DNA of 64,000 nt from Bacteroidetes bacterium SCGC AAA795-G10 (GTDB taxonomy: Bacteria > Bacteroidota > Bacteroidia > Flavobacteriales > Flavobacteriaceae). Positions 37,620-46,802 of this stretch are shown here, piece by piece (the first letter of the stretch is position 1; each line of letters begins with the position of its first letter). The notes beneath the pieces were generated by a model that was not told the origin of the DNA, searched no databases, and saw only the letters and a list, made by a program, of their open reading frames with translations. A program made the translations under genes and the position numbers. The stretch is from NCBI GenBank assembly GCA_003130815.1, contig QFDA01000001.1, forward strand, positions 572,131 to 636,130, written 5' to 3'.

Positions 37620-39221
37620 TTAAAATAGCTTACTAATCAAACTACTTATGACAACAATTAGAAGGAAGTATCCAAAAAGTATCATCACTTCACGTTTTCC
37701 CGCTGAGTAGGTTATGATTTCTTTGCTAGTTGTTACGGGTTTAATTAAAATACTTACAAGAACTCCAATACCAAATGTGATTAGACACCCTATAGCATTC
37801 CACCAAAACCAAAAAATTTCGGGAACATATAACCATAAAAAAATATTTAGAGCAACTCCACAAAATAGACCAATATTAGCCCCAATCGCGTGAGTTTTTT
37901 TTGTAAGTATGGCCAAAATAAAAACACCTAGAATAGGACCAAAGAAAACAGAACCTATTTTATTAATAACTTCAATTACAGTCCCTTCAATTTTACCTGC
38001 AAAAAAGGCTAAAAATAGACATGTTAAACCCCAAAAAAGGGAAAGAATACGAGAACTTTGAACATATTTTTCATCAGAAATTTTTGGGTAAAATCTTTTA
38101 ACAAAGTCTTCCATGGATACTGCAGAAAGAGAGTTGATAGTTGAACTTAAAGATGACATTGCTGCAGACAAAATAGATACTATTAAAATTCCTATTACTC
38201 CATTTGGTAAATAATGGATTATGAAAACAGGAACCATAAGATCAGCGTTCTTTCCATCTAAATACTCAATATTATTCTGATAAACCAAATTTAGGTTCTC
38301 CTGAAATGAAAAATCTTGACTAAATAATGTGCCAAGTATAAGTCCCATTATACAATAAGTAAGTGTTATTGGGAATCTAAAAAAGGCATTGGCAAAAAGT
38401 AATTTTTTAATTGTTTTTAAATTTTTTGAGGAAAGCAAACGTTGAGACTGAGTTTGGTCAGTTCCATAATAAGAAGCGTATAAAAAAATTCCACCAATAA
38501 CCATTGGCCAAAATCCAAAGGCATCGTCACCATCAGAATTTGAAAACCCCCATTTTGAAAAATCTATTGCATTAATTCTACTCTTATCAATTTTTGAAAT
38601 AAAACTTTCAATACCTCCTAATTCATTTAAACCAAAACCTAAGCAAATTAAAATACCAAGAAAAAGAACAATCATTTGAATAACATCCCCCCATATGACC
38701 GCTTTCATTCCACCTTGAAAAGAGTAAATAAGTGTAATTGCACCAATAATTAAAATTGAGATCCAAAATTCTATTTGGATAGTTGCTTGCAGAATTAAAG
38801 CCATAGTATATACCATAACCCCTGTGGCAACTGATCGACTTATTTGAAAAACAAAGCTAATTAGAAGACGAGATGAAGAGTCAAAGCGTTTTTCGAGATA
38901 TTCATATACACTAACAACTCCAGACTTATATAGAGTAGGGATAAGAGCGACCATTAAAAAAGCCATTGCCAATGGGACACCAAATTCATATGTAAGCCAC
39001 TGAAGTCCTCCACCATCTTTCAACCCAACAAAAGCTGGAGCAGAGACAAAACTAATTGCAGATAATTGCGTTGCCATAGTTGATAAACTTAGTGGTAACC
39101 AACCCATATTTCTACCACCAAGAAAATAATCTTGAGAACTCTTATTTTCTTTAAAAAAATATCCTATTCCCAGAAAAACTATTAAATAGATTAGGATAAT
39201 TATGTAATCTAGCGTGTTCAT
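37620..39221 (-). CDS. Sodium:solute symporter family (SSS) transporter
   Basis: A 533-residue protein with about 13 membrane helices. It has the SSS pattern: LGGRNMGWLPLSLSTMATQLSAISF near the N-terminus, YEYLEKRFDSSSRLL, and the sodium-site region SILSAAMSSLSSTINSLSAV. The family imports sugars, organic acids, sialic acid and similar solutes with Na+. The substrate is not deducible from its sequence alone, but its position between a glycerate-glycoside hydrolase and glycerate kinase suggests glucosylglycerate, mannosylglycerate or glycerate. Confidence 0.9.
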   Translation of the reverse strand: MNTLDYIIILIYLIVFLGIGYFFKENKSSQDYFLGGRNMGWLPLSLSTMATQLSAISFVSAPAFVGLKDGGGLQWLTYEFGVPLAMAFLMVALIPTLYKSGVVSVYEYLEKRFDSSSRLLISFVFQISRSVATGVMVYTMALILQATIQIEFWISILIIGAITLIYSFQGGMKAVIWGDVIQMIVLFLGILICLGFGLNELGGIESFISKIDKSRINAIDFSKWGFSNSDGDDAFGFWPMVIGGIFLYASYYGTDQTQSQRLLSSKNLKTIKKLLFANAFFRFPITLTYCIMGLILGTLFSQDFSFQENLNLVYQNNIEYLDGKNADLMVPVFIIHYLPNGVIGILIVSILSAAMSSLSSTINSLSAVSMEDFVKRFYPKISDEKYVQSSRILSLFWGLTCLFLAFFAGKIEGTVIEVINKIGSVFFGPILGVFILAILTKKTHAIGANIGLFCGVALNIFLWLYVPEIFWFWWNAIGCLITFGIGVLVSILIKPVTTSKEIITYSAGKREVMILFGYFLLIVVISSLISKLF

Positions 39222-39281
39222 TTAAATTTTTGTCATTATCACGGGAATTATTTTAATTTAACAGAAAGCGGGATTCAAAAG

Positions 39282-40598
39282 TCATTTTTCACTCAAAAAA
39301 TCAATTGTTAAAGCAGCAGTCCAAGAAAAGTTTTCTCCCCCATAACCTTTATTACTTTCTTTAGAAGTTTTTTTTGATGGATTAAAATACTCGTAAAAAC
39401 CAAATTTATCTACTAATTCAAGTGAATCATTTTTGATTCTTTTTGCTATTTCTTCATATTGATATCGCTTAAGGCCATGGTAAAGGATCCAGTTCAAGTT
39501 AATCCAAACAGGTCCTCGCCAATATTTTTTTTGATTATGTTTTTTTCCCTCAGGATCAAAGGACGAACAAAGATAATAGTCATGTTTTCCAAACTTTTTC
39601 ATCAAAGTGTTTTTCAGTTTCTGTGCCATATCAAGATCAGGAGCTCCACAAAAAAGAGGACTAAAAGATGAAGAGCAAATAAGCGGAATCTTTTTTCCGT
39701 TTCTCAGATTGAAGTGTGAGTAAGCTCCGATTGATGGATTATAGAGTTTTTTATTAATATTAGTAAGGCTTTTTTCATTTTTGGATTTTAAGTATCTAAT
39801 TTTTTCTTCATTTCCACCCAAAATCTCATAAAGCCGAATTAGACATTCATTAGATCTTATCAAAATGGAATTAAATAATGGGTCTTGAACAAGGAAAGGG
39901 GAGTGTTTAGCAATTTTATTATCATCATAGTTAAATCTTTTGGCAAGTTCGATTAGATCAATATAGTGATCATATTCTCTATTTGTTGGACGTTGGGAAG
40001 AATCAACGTGATTAGTGTCTTTTCTTTCAAATTTATATCTAGGAGGATTCATTGTTTTCCATATGTCGTCCCAGACAGGAGAGTTATCTGTTCCTGATTC
40101 CCAATTGTGATATATATAAACTAATCCTTCATTATTTATATCTCTTTTTGAATAAAAATAACGGTGACTTTTATAGACTTTGTTAATCTGACTTTTTATA
40201 AATTTTAAAATATCTATTTTGTTATCAGCCATATTATAAAGTTTTTCTAAAACAAAGCCTAATACTGGTGGTTGAGTAATTCCTGAAGTTTCGATATGTT
40301 TTGATGATTTTGGGTTTAAAGAAGACTTATGAAAATCTGCTCCAGGAAAATATGAGTCATTTTTAGTGTGAAAAACAATGTGTGGTATAAAGCCGTTCTC
40401 CCATTGAGCATTAAGTAGATTTTCTATTTCTTTTTTTGCTTTTTCTATATTAAAATGTGCTAATCCAATAGCTATAAATCCAGAGTCCCATTTCCACTGA
40501 AAAGGGTAAAGGTTTTTACTTGGAATAGTGAATCCTTTTTTCTGGAAGTTTCCAATTAATACCCTTTTAGCTTCTTCAACTAAAGATTTTTTTGACAT
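39282..40598 (-). CDS. GH63-type glucosylglycerate/mannosylglycerate hydrolase
   Basis: A 438-residue cytoplasmic (alpha/alpha)6-barrel glycosidase without signal peptide; I chose ATG at 40598. Residues that I recall as active-site positions of the mycobacterial glucosylglycerate hydrolase have counterparts: YPFQWKWDSG (Tyr31, Trp37, Asp38), Gln109, the general acid Asp171 in WESGTDNSPVWD, YWRGPVW (Tyr359, Trp360, Trp365), and Glu422 in GENFSWTAA. The length also fits (about 440). It would release glycerate plus a hexose. A MGH1-like or trehalase-like specificity remains possible. It is the first gene of the operon. Confidence 0.82.
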   Translation of the reverse strand: MSKKSLVEEAKRVLIGNFQKKGFTIPSKNLYPFQWKWDSGFIAIGLAHFNIEKAKKEIENLLNAQWENGFIPHIVFHTKNDSYFPGADFHKSSLNPKSSKHIETSGITQPPVLGFVLEKLYNMADNKIDILKFIKSQINKVYKSHRYFYSKRDINNEGLVYIYHNWESGTDNSPVWDDIWKTMNPPRYKFERKDTNHVDSSQRPTNREYDHYIDLIELAKRFNYDDNKIAKHSPFLVQDPLFNSILIRSNECLIRLYEILGGNEEKIRYLKSKNEKSLTNINKKLYNPSIGAYSHFNLRNGKKIPLICSSSFSPLFCGAPDLDMAQKLKNTLMKKFGKHDYYLCSSFDPEGKKHNQKKYWRGPVWINLNWILYHGLKRYQYEEIAKRIKNDSLELVDKFGFYEYFNPSKKTSKESNKGYGGENFSWTAALTIDFLSEK

Positions 40599-40751
40599 AA
40601 TTATATATGTAATGAGAATATCTAAAAAAGCTCTCTCAATAGTCAACACTTATTTTAATAGGATATAAGTTAAACATTATTTAAAATTCTTTTACACAAA
40701 AAATTAGATAATACAAAAAGAATTATATTGCAGAAGCTATTAAAAAGAATT

Positions 40752-41363
40752 ATGAAAATTAAACTACACAAGACTATATTATACATACCATTGTTTTTAT
40801 TTACCTTATTTTCTTGTAGTAATGAAGAAGAACAGGAAGATACAATCGAATCTGATTCAATTACTCAAGAAGAATTAGAAGAAGAAGTTGATCCTTTTTA
40901 TGCAGCTATAGATGAAAATAGTACTCTAGAAGAATATTGGGAACTCTTTGTTGCTGATGCTATTCGTTCAGGGAAGCCTGATCCAGGGTATGGCAGGACA
41001 ATGAATCTTTTTTTTGGAAATGAACCTGATTTTGCATCTGGAGTTACAGCAGATCATGCTGGAAGAGCTTATGACGTTTGTAATGACGAAACAGTGAGTT
41101 TTGAAATTATTAAATCATTTTGGGAAGATTTTTCTGTTGTTCAAAGGCTATATACATTTTACCATGAAGCTGGACATGCTAGATATAAATATCGCCACCC
41201 TTATGAACGTTCAGAAATAACATCGGCTCCTGACAATTACCCAATTATGTGGTTATCCATGGTTCCTGAAAATAGTACTTTGGAAGAATTTATAAAAGAC
41301 AAAAATGACTTTTTCAAAAGGGATTGGGAGGGTGTTCGTTATTTTAATTGTTCAGACAACTAA
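40752..41363 (+). CDS. Putative zincin metallopeptidase-like lipoprotein
   Basis: A 203-residue lipoprotein (signal peptide ending FTLFSCSN), followed by a very acidic spacer of Glu and Asp and then a compact domain with YHEAGHARYKYRH (the HExxH begins at about residue 139). This resembles a Bacteroidota group of small lipoproteins with HELGHCxLxRxH followed by a SIM segment; here PIMWLSM takes that place. The third metal ligand is not certain, and neither is activity. I chose ATG at 40752 over 40728. It stands alone between divergent and downstream units. Confidence 0.7.
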   Translation: MKIKLHKTILYIPLFLFTLFSCSNEEEQEDTIESDSITQEELEEEVDPFYAAIDENSTLEEYWELFVADAIRSGKPDPGYGRTMNLFFGNEPDFASGVTADHAGRAYDVCNDETVSFEIIKSFWEDFSVVQRLYTFYHEAGHARYKYRHPYERSEITSAPDNYPIMWLSMVPENSTLEEFIKDKNDFFKRDWEGVRYFNCSDN

Positions 41364-41475
41364 CTTTTAAAAAATTCTTTTAATTTAAATCGTTAACAAA
41401 AAAGAGGAAAGTAATTTTTTAATTAAACTTTTAAGGAACCTGTTTTTGTAAATTTAAACAAAACAATTCAGCTAA

Positions 41476-41913
41476 ATGACAGAAGTTTATATAATAAATG
41501 AAAGCCCATTTGAACTTCCAGCTTATGCTACTGTTTCTTCTGCAGGTGTTGATTTAAAGGCATTTTTAGATCACCCCATAGATTTAAAGCCCTTAGAAAG
41601 AAAAATTATTGCTACAGGAATAAAGCTAGCTTTACCAGAAGGATATGAAGCCCAAATAAGGCCTAGAAGTGGGCTAGCTGCTAAACATGGGATATCAATT
41701 CTAAATTCCCCTGGGACCATAGACTCTGACTATCGAGGAGAAATTGGTGTGATACTAATAAATCTATCAAACAAAGTATTCACTATTAATAGGGGTGATC
41801 GAATAGCACAATTGGTATTAACAAAATATGAAAAGATTAATTGGAAAATAATTAAAGAGCTTCCAGAGACCAATCGTGGAATTGGAGGATTTGGGAGTAC
41901 AGGTGAAAAATAG
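41476..41913 (+). CDS. dut: dUTP diphosphatase
   Basis: A 145-residue trimeric dUTPase that keeps dUTP low and provides dUMP. The five motifs are visible: [46 protein letters not shown] and the C-terminal [13 protein letters not shown]4292 follows after 3 bases, and the EnvC-like gene after that, so the three are probably one transcript. Confidence 0.97.
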   Translation: MTEVYIINESPFELPAYATVSSAGVDLKAFLDHPIDLKPLERKIIATGIKLALPEGYEAQIRPRSGLAAKHGISILNSPGTIDSDYRGEIGVILINLSNKVFTINRGDRIAQLVLTKYEKINWKIIKELPETNRGIGGFGSTGEK

Positions 41914-41916
41914 ATA

Positions 41917-42696
41917 ATGAAAAAAACCTTAATCCAGAGTTCAATATTTATACTGAATTTCATATTCATTATTTCATGCAAAACAGTAAATATATTGCCT
42001 ACCAGAACTCCTATAAAAAACGTAGAATTAGAGGCCCTAGCTCAAAAAATAAAAGCCAATTACCCTAAAATAAATAAACTGCGTTCACGAATTAAAGCAG
42101 TATACGATGACGGGAAAAGAGAACAGCAGATTATAGTTCAGCTAAGAATGGAAACAAAAAAAATAATTTGGTTAAGTGCTACAATGTTAATACCTATTGC
42201 AAAACTGAAAGTTACACCCAATGAAATTTCCTTTTATGAAAAATTCCAAAAAACTTATTTTCAAGGTAACTTTAATCTAATAAATAGTTCTTTTGGAACA
42301 AACTTTGGATTTAGTGATCTGGAAAATTTATTTCTAGGTAAGCCATTTTCTGATCCTGCTCAAGGGCAGTGGAAACAGATCATGAATCCTCAATATTATA
42401 TACTATCTCCAAAAGGGAAGCGTTCGATTTTTACACCTACTCTTTTTTTTGATCCTGTAAGCTTTTTACTTAAGGAGCAACGCTTTCTTATTCCAGGAAC
42501 AACAAATAGTTTAACAATAAAATACTTAAGGCATATTAGAATTGAAGGAAAATCCTTGCCTACTTTAATTGATATAACTTTATTCGATGGGATTAATTCG
42601 AAAAAATTGGTTTTAGATTTTAGCAGAACTTATTTTACTGAAGGATTGACTTTTCCATTTGAAATCCCACAAGGTTATTCCAAAATTAAGTTCTAA
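41917..42696 (+). CDS. DUF4292 family lipoprotein
   Basis: A 259-residue lipoprotein (hydrophobic residues 8-20, then FIISCKTV). The body has the LolA/LppX-like fold pattern of DUF4292: LRSRIKAVYDDGKREQQIIVQLRM, then IIWLSATMLIPIAKLKVTPNEI and an FEIPQGYSKIKF end. It may bind or move hydrophobic envelope components; no function is proven. It is directly joined to the EnvC-like gene, with no intervening base. Confidence 0.87.
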   Translation: MKKTLIQSSIFILNFIFIISCKTVNILPTRTPIKNVELEALAQKIKANYPKINKLRSRIKAVYDDGKREQQIIVQLRMETKKIIWLSATMLIPIAKLKVTPNEISFYEKFQKTYFQGNFNLINSSFGTNFGFSDLENLFLGKPFSDPAQGQWKQIMNPQYYILSPKGKRSIFTPTLFFDPVSFLLKEQRFLIPGTTNSLTIKYLRHIRIEGKSLPTLIDITLFDGINSKKLVLDFSRTYFTEGLTFPFEIPQGYSKIKF

Positions 42697-43914
42697 ATGA
42701 AAAGGCTATTTTTTTTGTGCCTATTTATTACGATTTCATTAAATCAATCATTTTCTCAGATTAAAAATGATGAACAAAAAAAACTTGAAGCTCAACGCTT
42801 AAAATTAAAAAAGGAAATTAAACAAATTAATAATCTCCTTTTTTCAAATACAAAAAACAGAAAAATTGCACTAAATGAGGTAGAGAATATTGAAACAAGA
42901 TTAAATGTTAGGTTAGAATTAATTAAGGTAACAAATAAGCAAGCAAACCTTTTAACAAGAAGAATAAACATAAATCTAAGAAACATTGACAATCAAAGAA
43001 AAGAATTGGATGAATTAAAAAAGGAGTATGCTAAAATGATTCAAAAATCCTATGCTAGTAAATCCCTTCAAAATAGGTTGATGTTTTTGTTTTCTTCTGA
43101 AAATTTTTTACAAGCATATAGACGGATTCAATATTTAAAACAATATGCTAGATATAGAAGAAAACAAGGACTTCAAATAAGTGAGAAAACAAAATTATTA
43201 CAGAATTTGAATAAAGTTTTAATTGAAGAAAATGAAGTGAAAACAAAACTAATCAATGAGAATAGGGAGATTAGAAAAAAGCTGGTTCAGGAACAAAAAA
43301 AACAACAAGAATTAATCAATACCTTGAGACTAAAACAAAGCTCATTGAGAACACAAATCGAAAATAAACAAAAACAACGTCAAAGAATAGACAAAGAAAT
43401 TAATAGACTTATCCGAGAGGCCATTGCTGAATCGAATCGAATTTCAGGCAAAAAATCAAGAGAAATTTTTCAACTCACACCTGAAGCAAAACTTATTGCT
43501 GAAAATTTTCAGGAAAATAAAGGACGGCTTCCTTGGCCTCTAGAAAAAGGTGTAGTTACTCAGGGGTTTGGTAGACAAAGACACCCGGTAGTAAAGACCA
43601 CTATTATTCAAAGCAATGGTGTAACTATATCCACAGAACCTTTTGCAAAGGTTCGAGCTGTTTTTGAAGGTGAGGTAATGTCTGTTATTATAATTAAAGG
43701 CAGCAATCCATCACTTTTAATACGCCATGGTAGTTATATTACTCTTTATACAAATCTCTCCAAGTTATATGTCAAAAAGGGAGAAAAAGTTTCTTCAAAA
43801 CAGGTTATTGGTGAGGTTTTTACAAACCAGCAGACAGGAAGGACACAGCTTCAATTTGGAATATTTAACAATATTAAAGCTCTTAATCCAAAAGACTGGG
43901 TATATCAGATGTAA
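42697..43914 (+). CDS. EnvC-like murein hydrolase activator (coiled coil plus degenerate LytM)
   Basis: A 405-residue secreted protein: a signal peptide (to about SFSQ, residue 21), a long coiled coil (about 25-260, Lys/Glu/Gln/Asn-rich), and a C-terminal LytM/M23 domain (about 285-405). The catalytic residues of M23 are not conserved (RQRHPVVKTTI in place of HxxxD, LQFGIF in place of HxH), which is the state of EnvC/NlpD activators rather than an active peptidase. It probably activates amidases at division. Confidence 0.88.
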   Translation: MKRLFFLCLFITISLNQSFSQIKNDEQKKLEAQRLKLKKEIKQINNLLFSNTKNRKIALNEVENIETRLNVRLELIKVTNKQANLLTRRININLRNIDNQRKELDELKKEYAKMIQKSYASKSLQNRLMFLFSSENFLQAYRRIQYLKQYARYRRKQGLQISEKTKLLQNLNKVLIEENEVKTKLINENREIRKKLVQEQKKQQELINTLRLKQSSLRTQIENKQKQRQRIDKEINRLIREAIAESNRISGKKSREIFQLTPEAKLIAENFQENKGRLPWPLEKGVVTQGFGRQRHPVVKTTIIQSNGVTISTEPFAKVRAVFEGEVMSVIIIKGSNPSLLIRHGSYITLYTNLSKLYVKKGEKVSSKQVIGEVFTNQQTGRTQLQFGIFNNIKALNPKDWVYQM

Positions 43915-43920
43915 AGATTT

Positions 43921-44886
43921 TTATTTCTCTTCTAAATACCAAGCCTCTTCTTTAAGTGTATACTTAATGAAATAAAGCATGTTTATAGCTTCTTTTTTTG
44001 TTAGATATCTTCCATAAGCCACACGGTGTATTCCTTCTGGATTTACTTCCGCGAGTTCTGCAGGGTATCCTTCACTTTTTAATTGCTCTAATCTTTTAGT
44101 AGCATTTTCCATAGAACGAAATGAGCCTGCTATTACACTATAATAATCTTGTTTTAGAATAATATCCTCTTTTTCAGACTTTGTTGAAGCAACTAAATTA
44201 ATTAGTGATAAATCTTCTAATTCAAAAGTTGCTTCCTGAACATTTTTTTCAATTTTTTTTTGTGCTTTTTCTTGTTCAACGATTCTTTGTTCGGTGACAT
44301 ATTTATCACTAAAAAAATAGCCTCCGCCAAGCATGGCTATACCAATTATTCCTATGGCTGCATATTTTAAAATAGGCGATTTTTTATTGTTTTCATCCTG
44401 ATCTGGAGTAAAAACTAAGTCTTCTTTGTTGTTGTCTTCCATGACATTAATTGTTTTTGATGTAAATGTACGTTCTTTAATTTTATTCCTTTCAAAGAAA
44501 TGAAGTCCATAAGACTTTAATTCAAAATTTATTTTTCCTAAAGGGGAAAATTCAAATTTATTTTCCTGATTAAGCTTGATTTCACCAACACCAGGGAAAA
44601 GAACTGTTTGGGTTTTTAATCTCTTTTTCCAGACAATTACTTCTTTTTCAATAATTCTGATAGCATTTTCATATGAAATTTTATTTCTTTTAGCAACATA
44701 ATTTCCTAGAATTCCATCATTTGATGATAATAATTGATTAAAAGTCACTTCCTTTCTAGGAGGGAAAAAGTTTCCATTATTATCCAGTTTTGCTCCGAAT
44801 GAACGCGTTAAAAAAGCACCGAAATTTGGAATAGTAACACATTCGTACTGATAAAGAAGTTCTTGTATGAAGCGGGATACTTGCAT
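43921..44886 (-). CDS. HU-CCDC81 and SPOR domain membrane protein
   Basis: A 321-residue protein. The first 130 residues match the Bacteroidota HU-CCDC81-like pair of domains (CVTIPNFGAFLTRSFGAKLD and VLFPGVGEIKLN). One membrane helix follows (about 174-191), then a SPOR domain at the C-terminus (about 245-321, with YYSVIAGSFRSMENATKRLEQL and VAYGRYLTKKEA). SPOR binds denuded peptidoglycan at the septum. It lies convergent to the EnvC-like gene, a plausible functional neighbour. Confidence 0.9.
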   Translation of the reverse strand: MQVSRFIQELLYQYECVTIPNFGAFLTRSFGAKLDNNGNFFPPRKEVTFNQLLSSNDGILGNYVAKRNKISYENAIRIIEKEVIVWKKRLKTQTVLFPGVGEIKLNQENKFEFSPLGKINFELKSYGLHFFERNKIKERTFTSKTINVMEDNNKEDLVFTPDQDENNKKSPILKYAAIGIIGIAMLGGGYFFSDKYVTEQRIVEQEKAQKKIEKNVQEATFELEDLSLINLVASTKSEKEDIILKQDYYSVIAGSFRSMENATKRLEQLKSEGYPAELAEVNPEGIHRVAYGRYLTKKEAINMLYFIKYTLKEEAWYLEEK

Positions 44887-44965
44887 TGGTCAAAAATAGT
44901 AAAATATTATAATAAAGATAGAAACTTCATTTATCTGGTTAATTTAAATTTTACCTACATAATCA

Positions 44966-45934
44966 TTAATAACCTATTTTATTGCGAACTCTCAATAAAA
45001 CTTTTTTGGCAACTTTTCTCGCTTTTTCAGCCCCTTTAGAAAGAGCGGAGTTAACTTCCCCAGGATTTTGGATATAATAGTTGTACTTCTCCCGTTCTTT
45101 AGAAAAACGTGTTAATATTAAATCGAAGAGTTCTTGCTTAGCTTGTCCGTATCCTAAACCTCCTAAAAGATATTTATCTTTTAAAATATCAGTTTCAGGT
45201 TTAGATGCTAAAATCGAATAAAGTGCAAAAACGTTGCAAGTTTCAGGATTTTTTGGATCATCAATAGGAACACTATCAGTTTGAATGCTCATTATTTGTT
45301 TTCTCAAATTCTTTTCTGGTAAAAAAACATCTATTGTATTTTTTTTTGATTTACTCATTTTTTGTCCGTCAGTTCCAGGCACATATTGAGTAGTAGCTTG
45401 TATTTTTGCTTCAGGTATTACAAATGTTTCCCCCATTTGATGATTAAATCTAGATGCTACATCCCTTGTAATCTCAAGATGCTGAAGCTGGTCTTTTCCA
45501 ACAGGTACGATTTCGGCATCGTAAAGAAGTATATCTGCAGCCATTAACATAGGATAAGTAAATAAACCAGTATTTACATCTGATAAGTCTTCAGATTTAT
45601 CTTTAAATGAATGGGCAAGGGTGAGACGTTGATATGGGAAAAAACAATTTAAGTACCATGTTAACTCTGCAACTTCACTTACATCACTTTGTTTATAGAA
45701 ATGTGTTTTTTCTACATCAAGTCCACAAGCAAGCCACGTAGCAGCAGTAGAAAAAGTATTATCTCGCAGTATATCACCTTTTTTTATCTGTGTAAGAGAG
45801 TGCAAATCAGCAATGAATAAAAAAGAGTCATCACTTGTTTCTTTGGCCATTTTTATTGCAGGAAGAACAGCTCCAAGAAGATTTCCAAGGTGAGGTGTTC
45901 CGGTTGATTGAACACCAGTTAAAATGCGTGCCAT
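44966..45934 (-). CDS. trpS: Tryptophanyl-tRNA synthetase
   Basis: A 322-residue class I synthetase. The HIGH-type motif is TGTPHLGN (N-terminal), the KMSKS motif is QKMSKSKKN (about residue 192), and FLFIADLHSLTQ lies between. I chose ATG at 45934 because a perfect -7 box covers 45950-45957 and overlaps the alternative start at 45952. Confidence 0.96.
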   Translation of the reverse strand: MARILTGVQSTGTPHLGNLLGAVLPAIKMAKETSDDSFLFIADLHSLTQIKKGDILRDNTFSTAATWLACGLDVEKTHFYKQSDVSEVAELTWYLNCFFPYQRLTLAHSFKDKSEDLSDVNTGLFTYPMLMAADILLYDAEIVPVGKDQLQHLEITRDVASRFNHQMGETFVIPEAKIQATTQYVPGTDGQKMSKSKKNTIDVFLPEKNLRKQIMSIQTDSVPIDDPKNPETCNVFALYSILASKPETDILKDKYLLGGLGYGQAKQELFDLILTRFSKEREKYNYYIQNPGEVNSALSKGAEKARKVAKKVLLRVRNKIGY

Positions 45935-45949
45935 TTTAAAAATTTTAAA

Positions 45950-45980
45950 CAAAGGTACATTTCCTCTAATTTGAGAGCAA
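45950..45980 (-). promoter_or_regulatory. Promoter of trpS (TTG-20-TACCTTTG)
   Basis: On the minus strand a TTG (45980-45978) is followed after 20 bases by TACCTTTG (45957-45950), a full consensus pair. The chosen ATG is 15 bases downstream. Confidence 0.65.
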
Positions 45981-46009
45981 CTCTCCTATCCAGAATTTTT
46001 TGAAATGAA

Positions 46010-46017
46010 TATATTTG
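46010..46017 (+). promoter_or_regulatory. Promoter -7 box of plsC
   Basis: TATATTTG, a full consensus match, only 4 bases before the ATG at 46022. Either the message is leaderless or translation begins further in. Confidence 0.5.
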
Positions 46018-46021
46018 ATTT

Positions 46022-46795
46022 ATGAGAAAAGTCCTTTTGATACTATGGAGAATTTGGTTCTATGTTTTGTCAGCCTTTCCTGTAATATTACTTTTTATTC
46101 CACTAGCAACTTTTTTATTGCTTCCCAATGGATATCGATACCTATATTGGGTAGCAAGAAATATATGGTCTCCTTTTGTTTTAATAGGAATGGGATTCAA
46201 AATTAAAAGGCTTAATACTTTTCCACCTGATGACAGGAGTATGATTTTAGTAGCCAACCATGCTAGCTACATAGATATTATGTTGATGTTTCGTATGAGA
46301 AAAAAACCATTTGTTTTTGTAGGAAAAAAAGAGATTGAAAAAATTCCGATTTTTGGATATTTATATAAAAGATCAGCCATAACGGTAGACAGAAGTGACC
46401 ATAAAAGTCGTTTTCAAGTATACGAGCGTGCAAATCAACTTATTAGTAAAGGATATAGTATTTGTGTTTTTCCTGAAAGAGAATATTTGGACGAAACAAT
46501 ACTTTTGAATCAGTTTAAAATAGGTGCTTTTAAAATGGCAGTAGAGCACAAATTACCAATACTGCCTCTAGTTTTTTACGACTGCAAAAGGAAGTTTCCT
46601 TGGTATACTACACATGGATACTGTGGCTCTCTTCGTGTTAGAGCTTTAAAAGTTATTGAGACTTCCTCATTAGGGGGAGATAGTATCAAGTCTTTATCCA
46701 TTAAAGTTCATCAGCAAATCGAAAAATCTTTATTAGAAGATCCAAAAAAGCAGTCATTAAAAGCTATAGAAGTTTGGAAAAAGCTAGCATTTTAA
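46022..46795 (+). CDS. plsC: 1-acyl-sn-glycerol-3-phosphate acyltransferase
   Basis: A 257-residue membrane-bound acyltransferase of phospholipid synthesis. The N-terminal hydrophobic helix (about residues 10-37) is followed by the PlsC motifs NHASYID (HxxxxD, about 80), AITVDRSD and CVFPEREY (about 153). It is convergent with recA, 7 bases apart. Confidence 0.92.
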   Translation: MRKVLLILWRIWFYVLSAFPVILLFIPLATFLLLPNGYRYLYWVARNIWSPFVLIGMGFKIKRLNTFPPDDRSMILVANHASYIDIMLMFRMRKKPFVFVGKKEIEKIPIFGYLYKRSAITVDRSDHKSRFQVYERANQLISKGYSICVFPEREYLDETILLNQFKIGAFKMAVEHKLPILPLVFYDCKRKFPWYTTHGYCGSLRVRALKVIETSSLGGDSIKSLSIKVHQQIEKSLLEDPKKQSLKAIEVWKKLAF

Positions 46796-46802
46796 TGATT
46801 AA

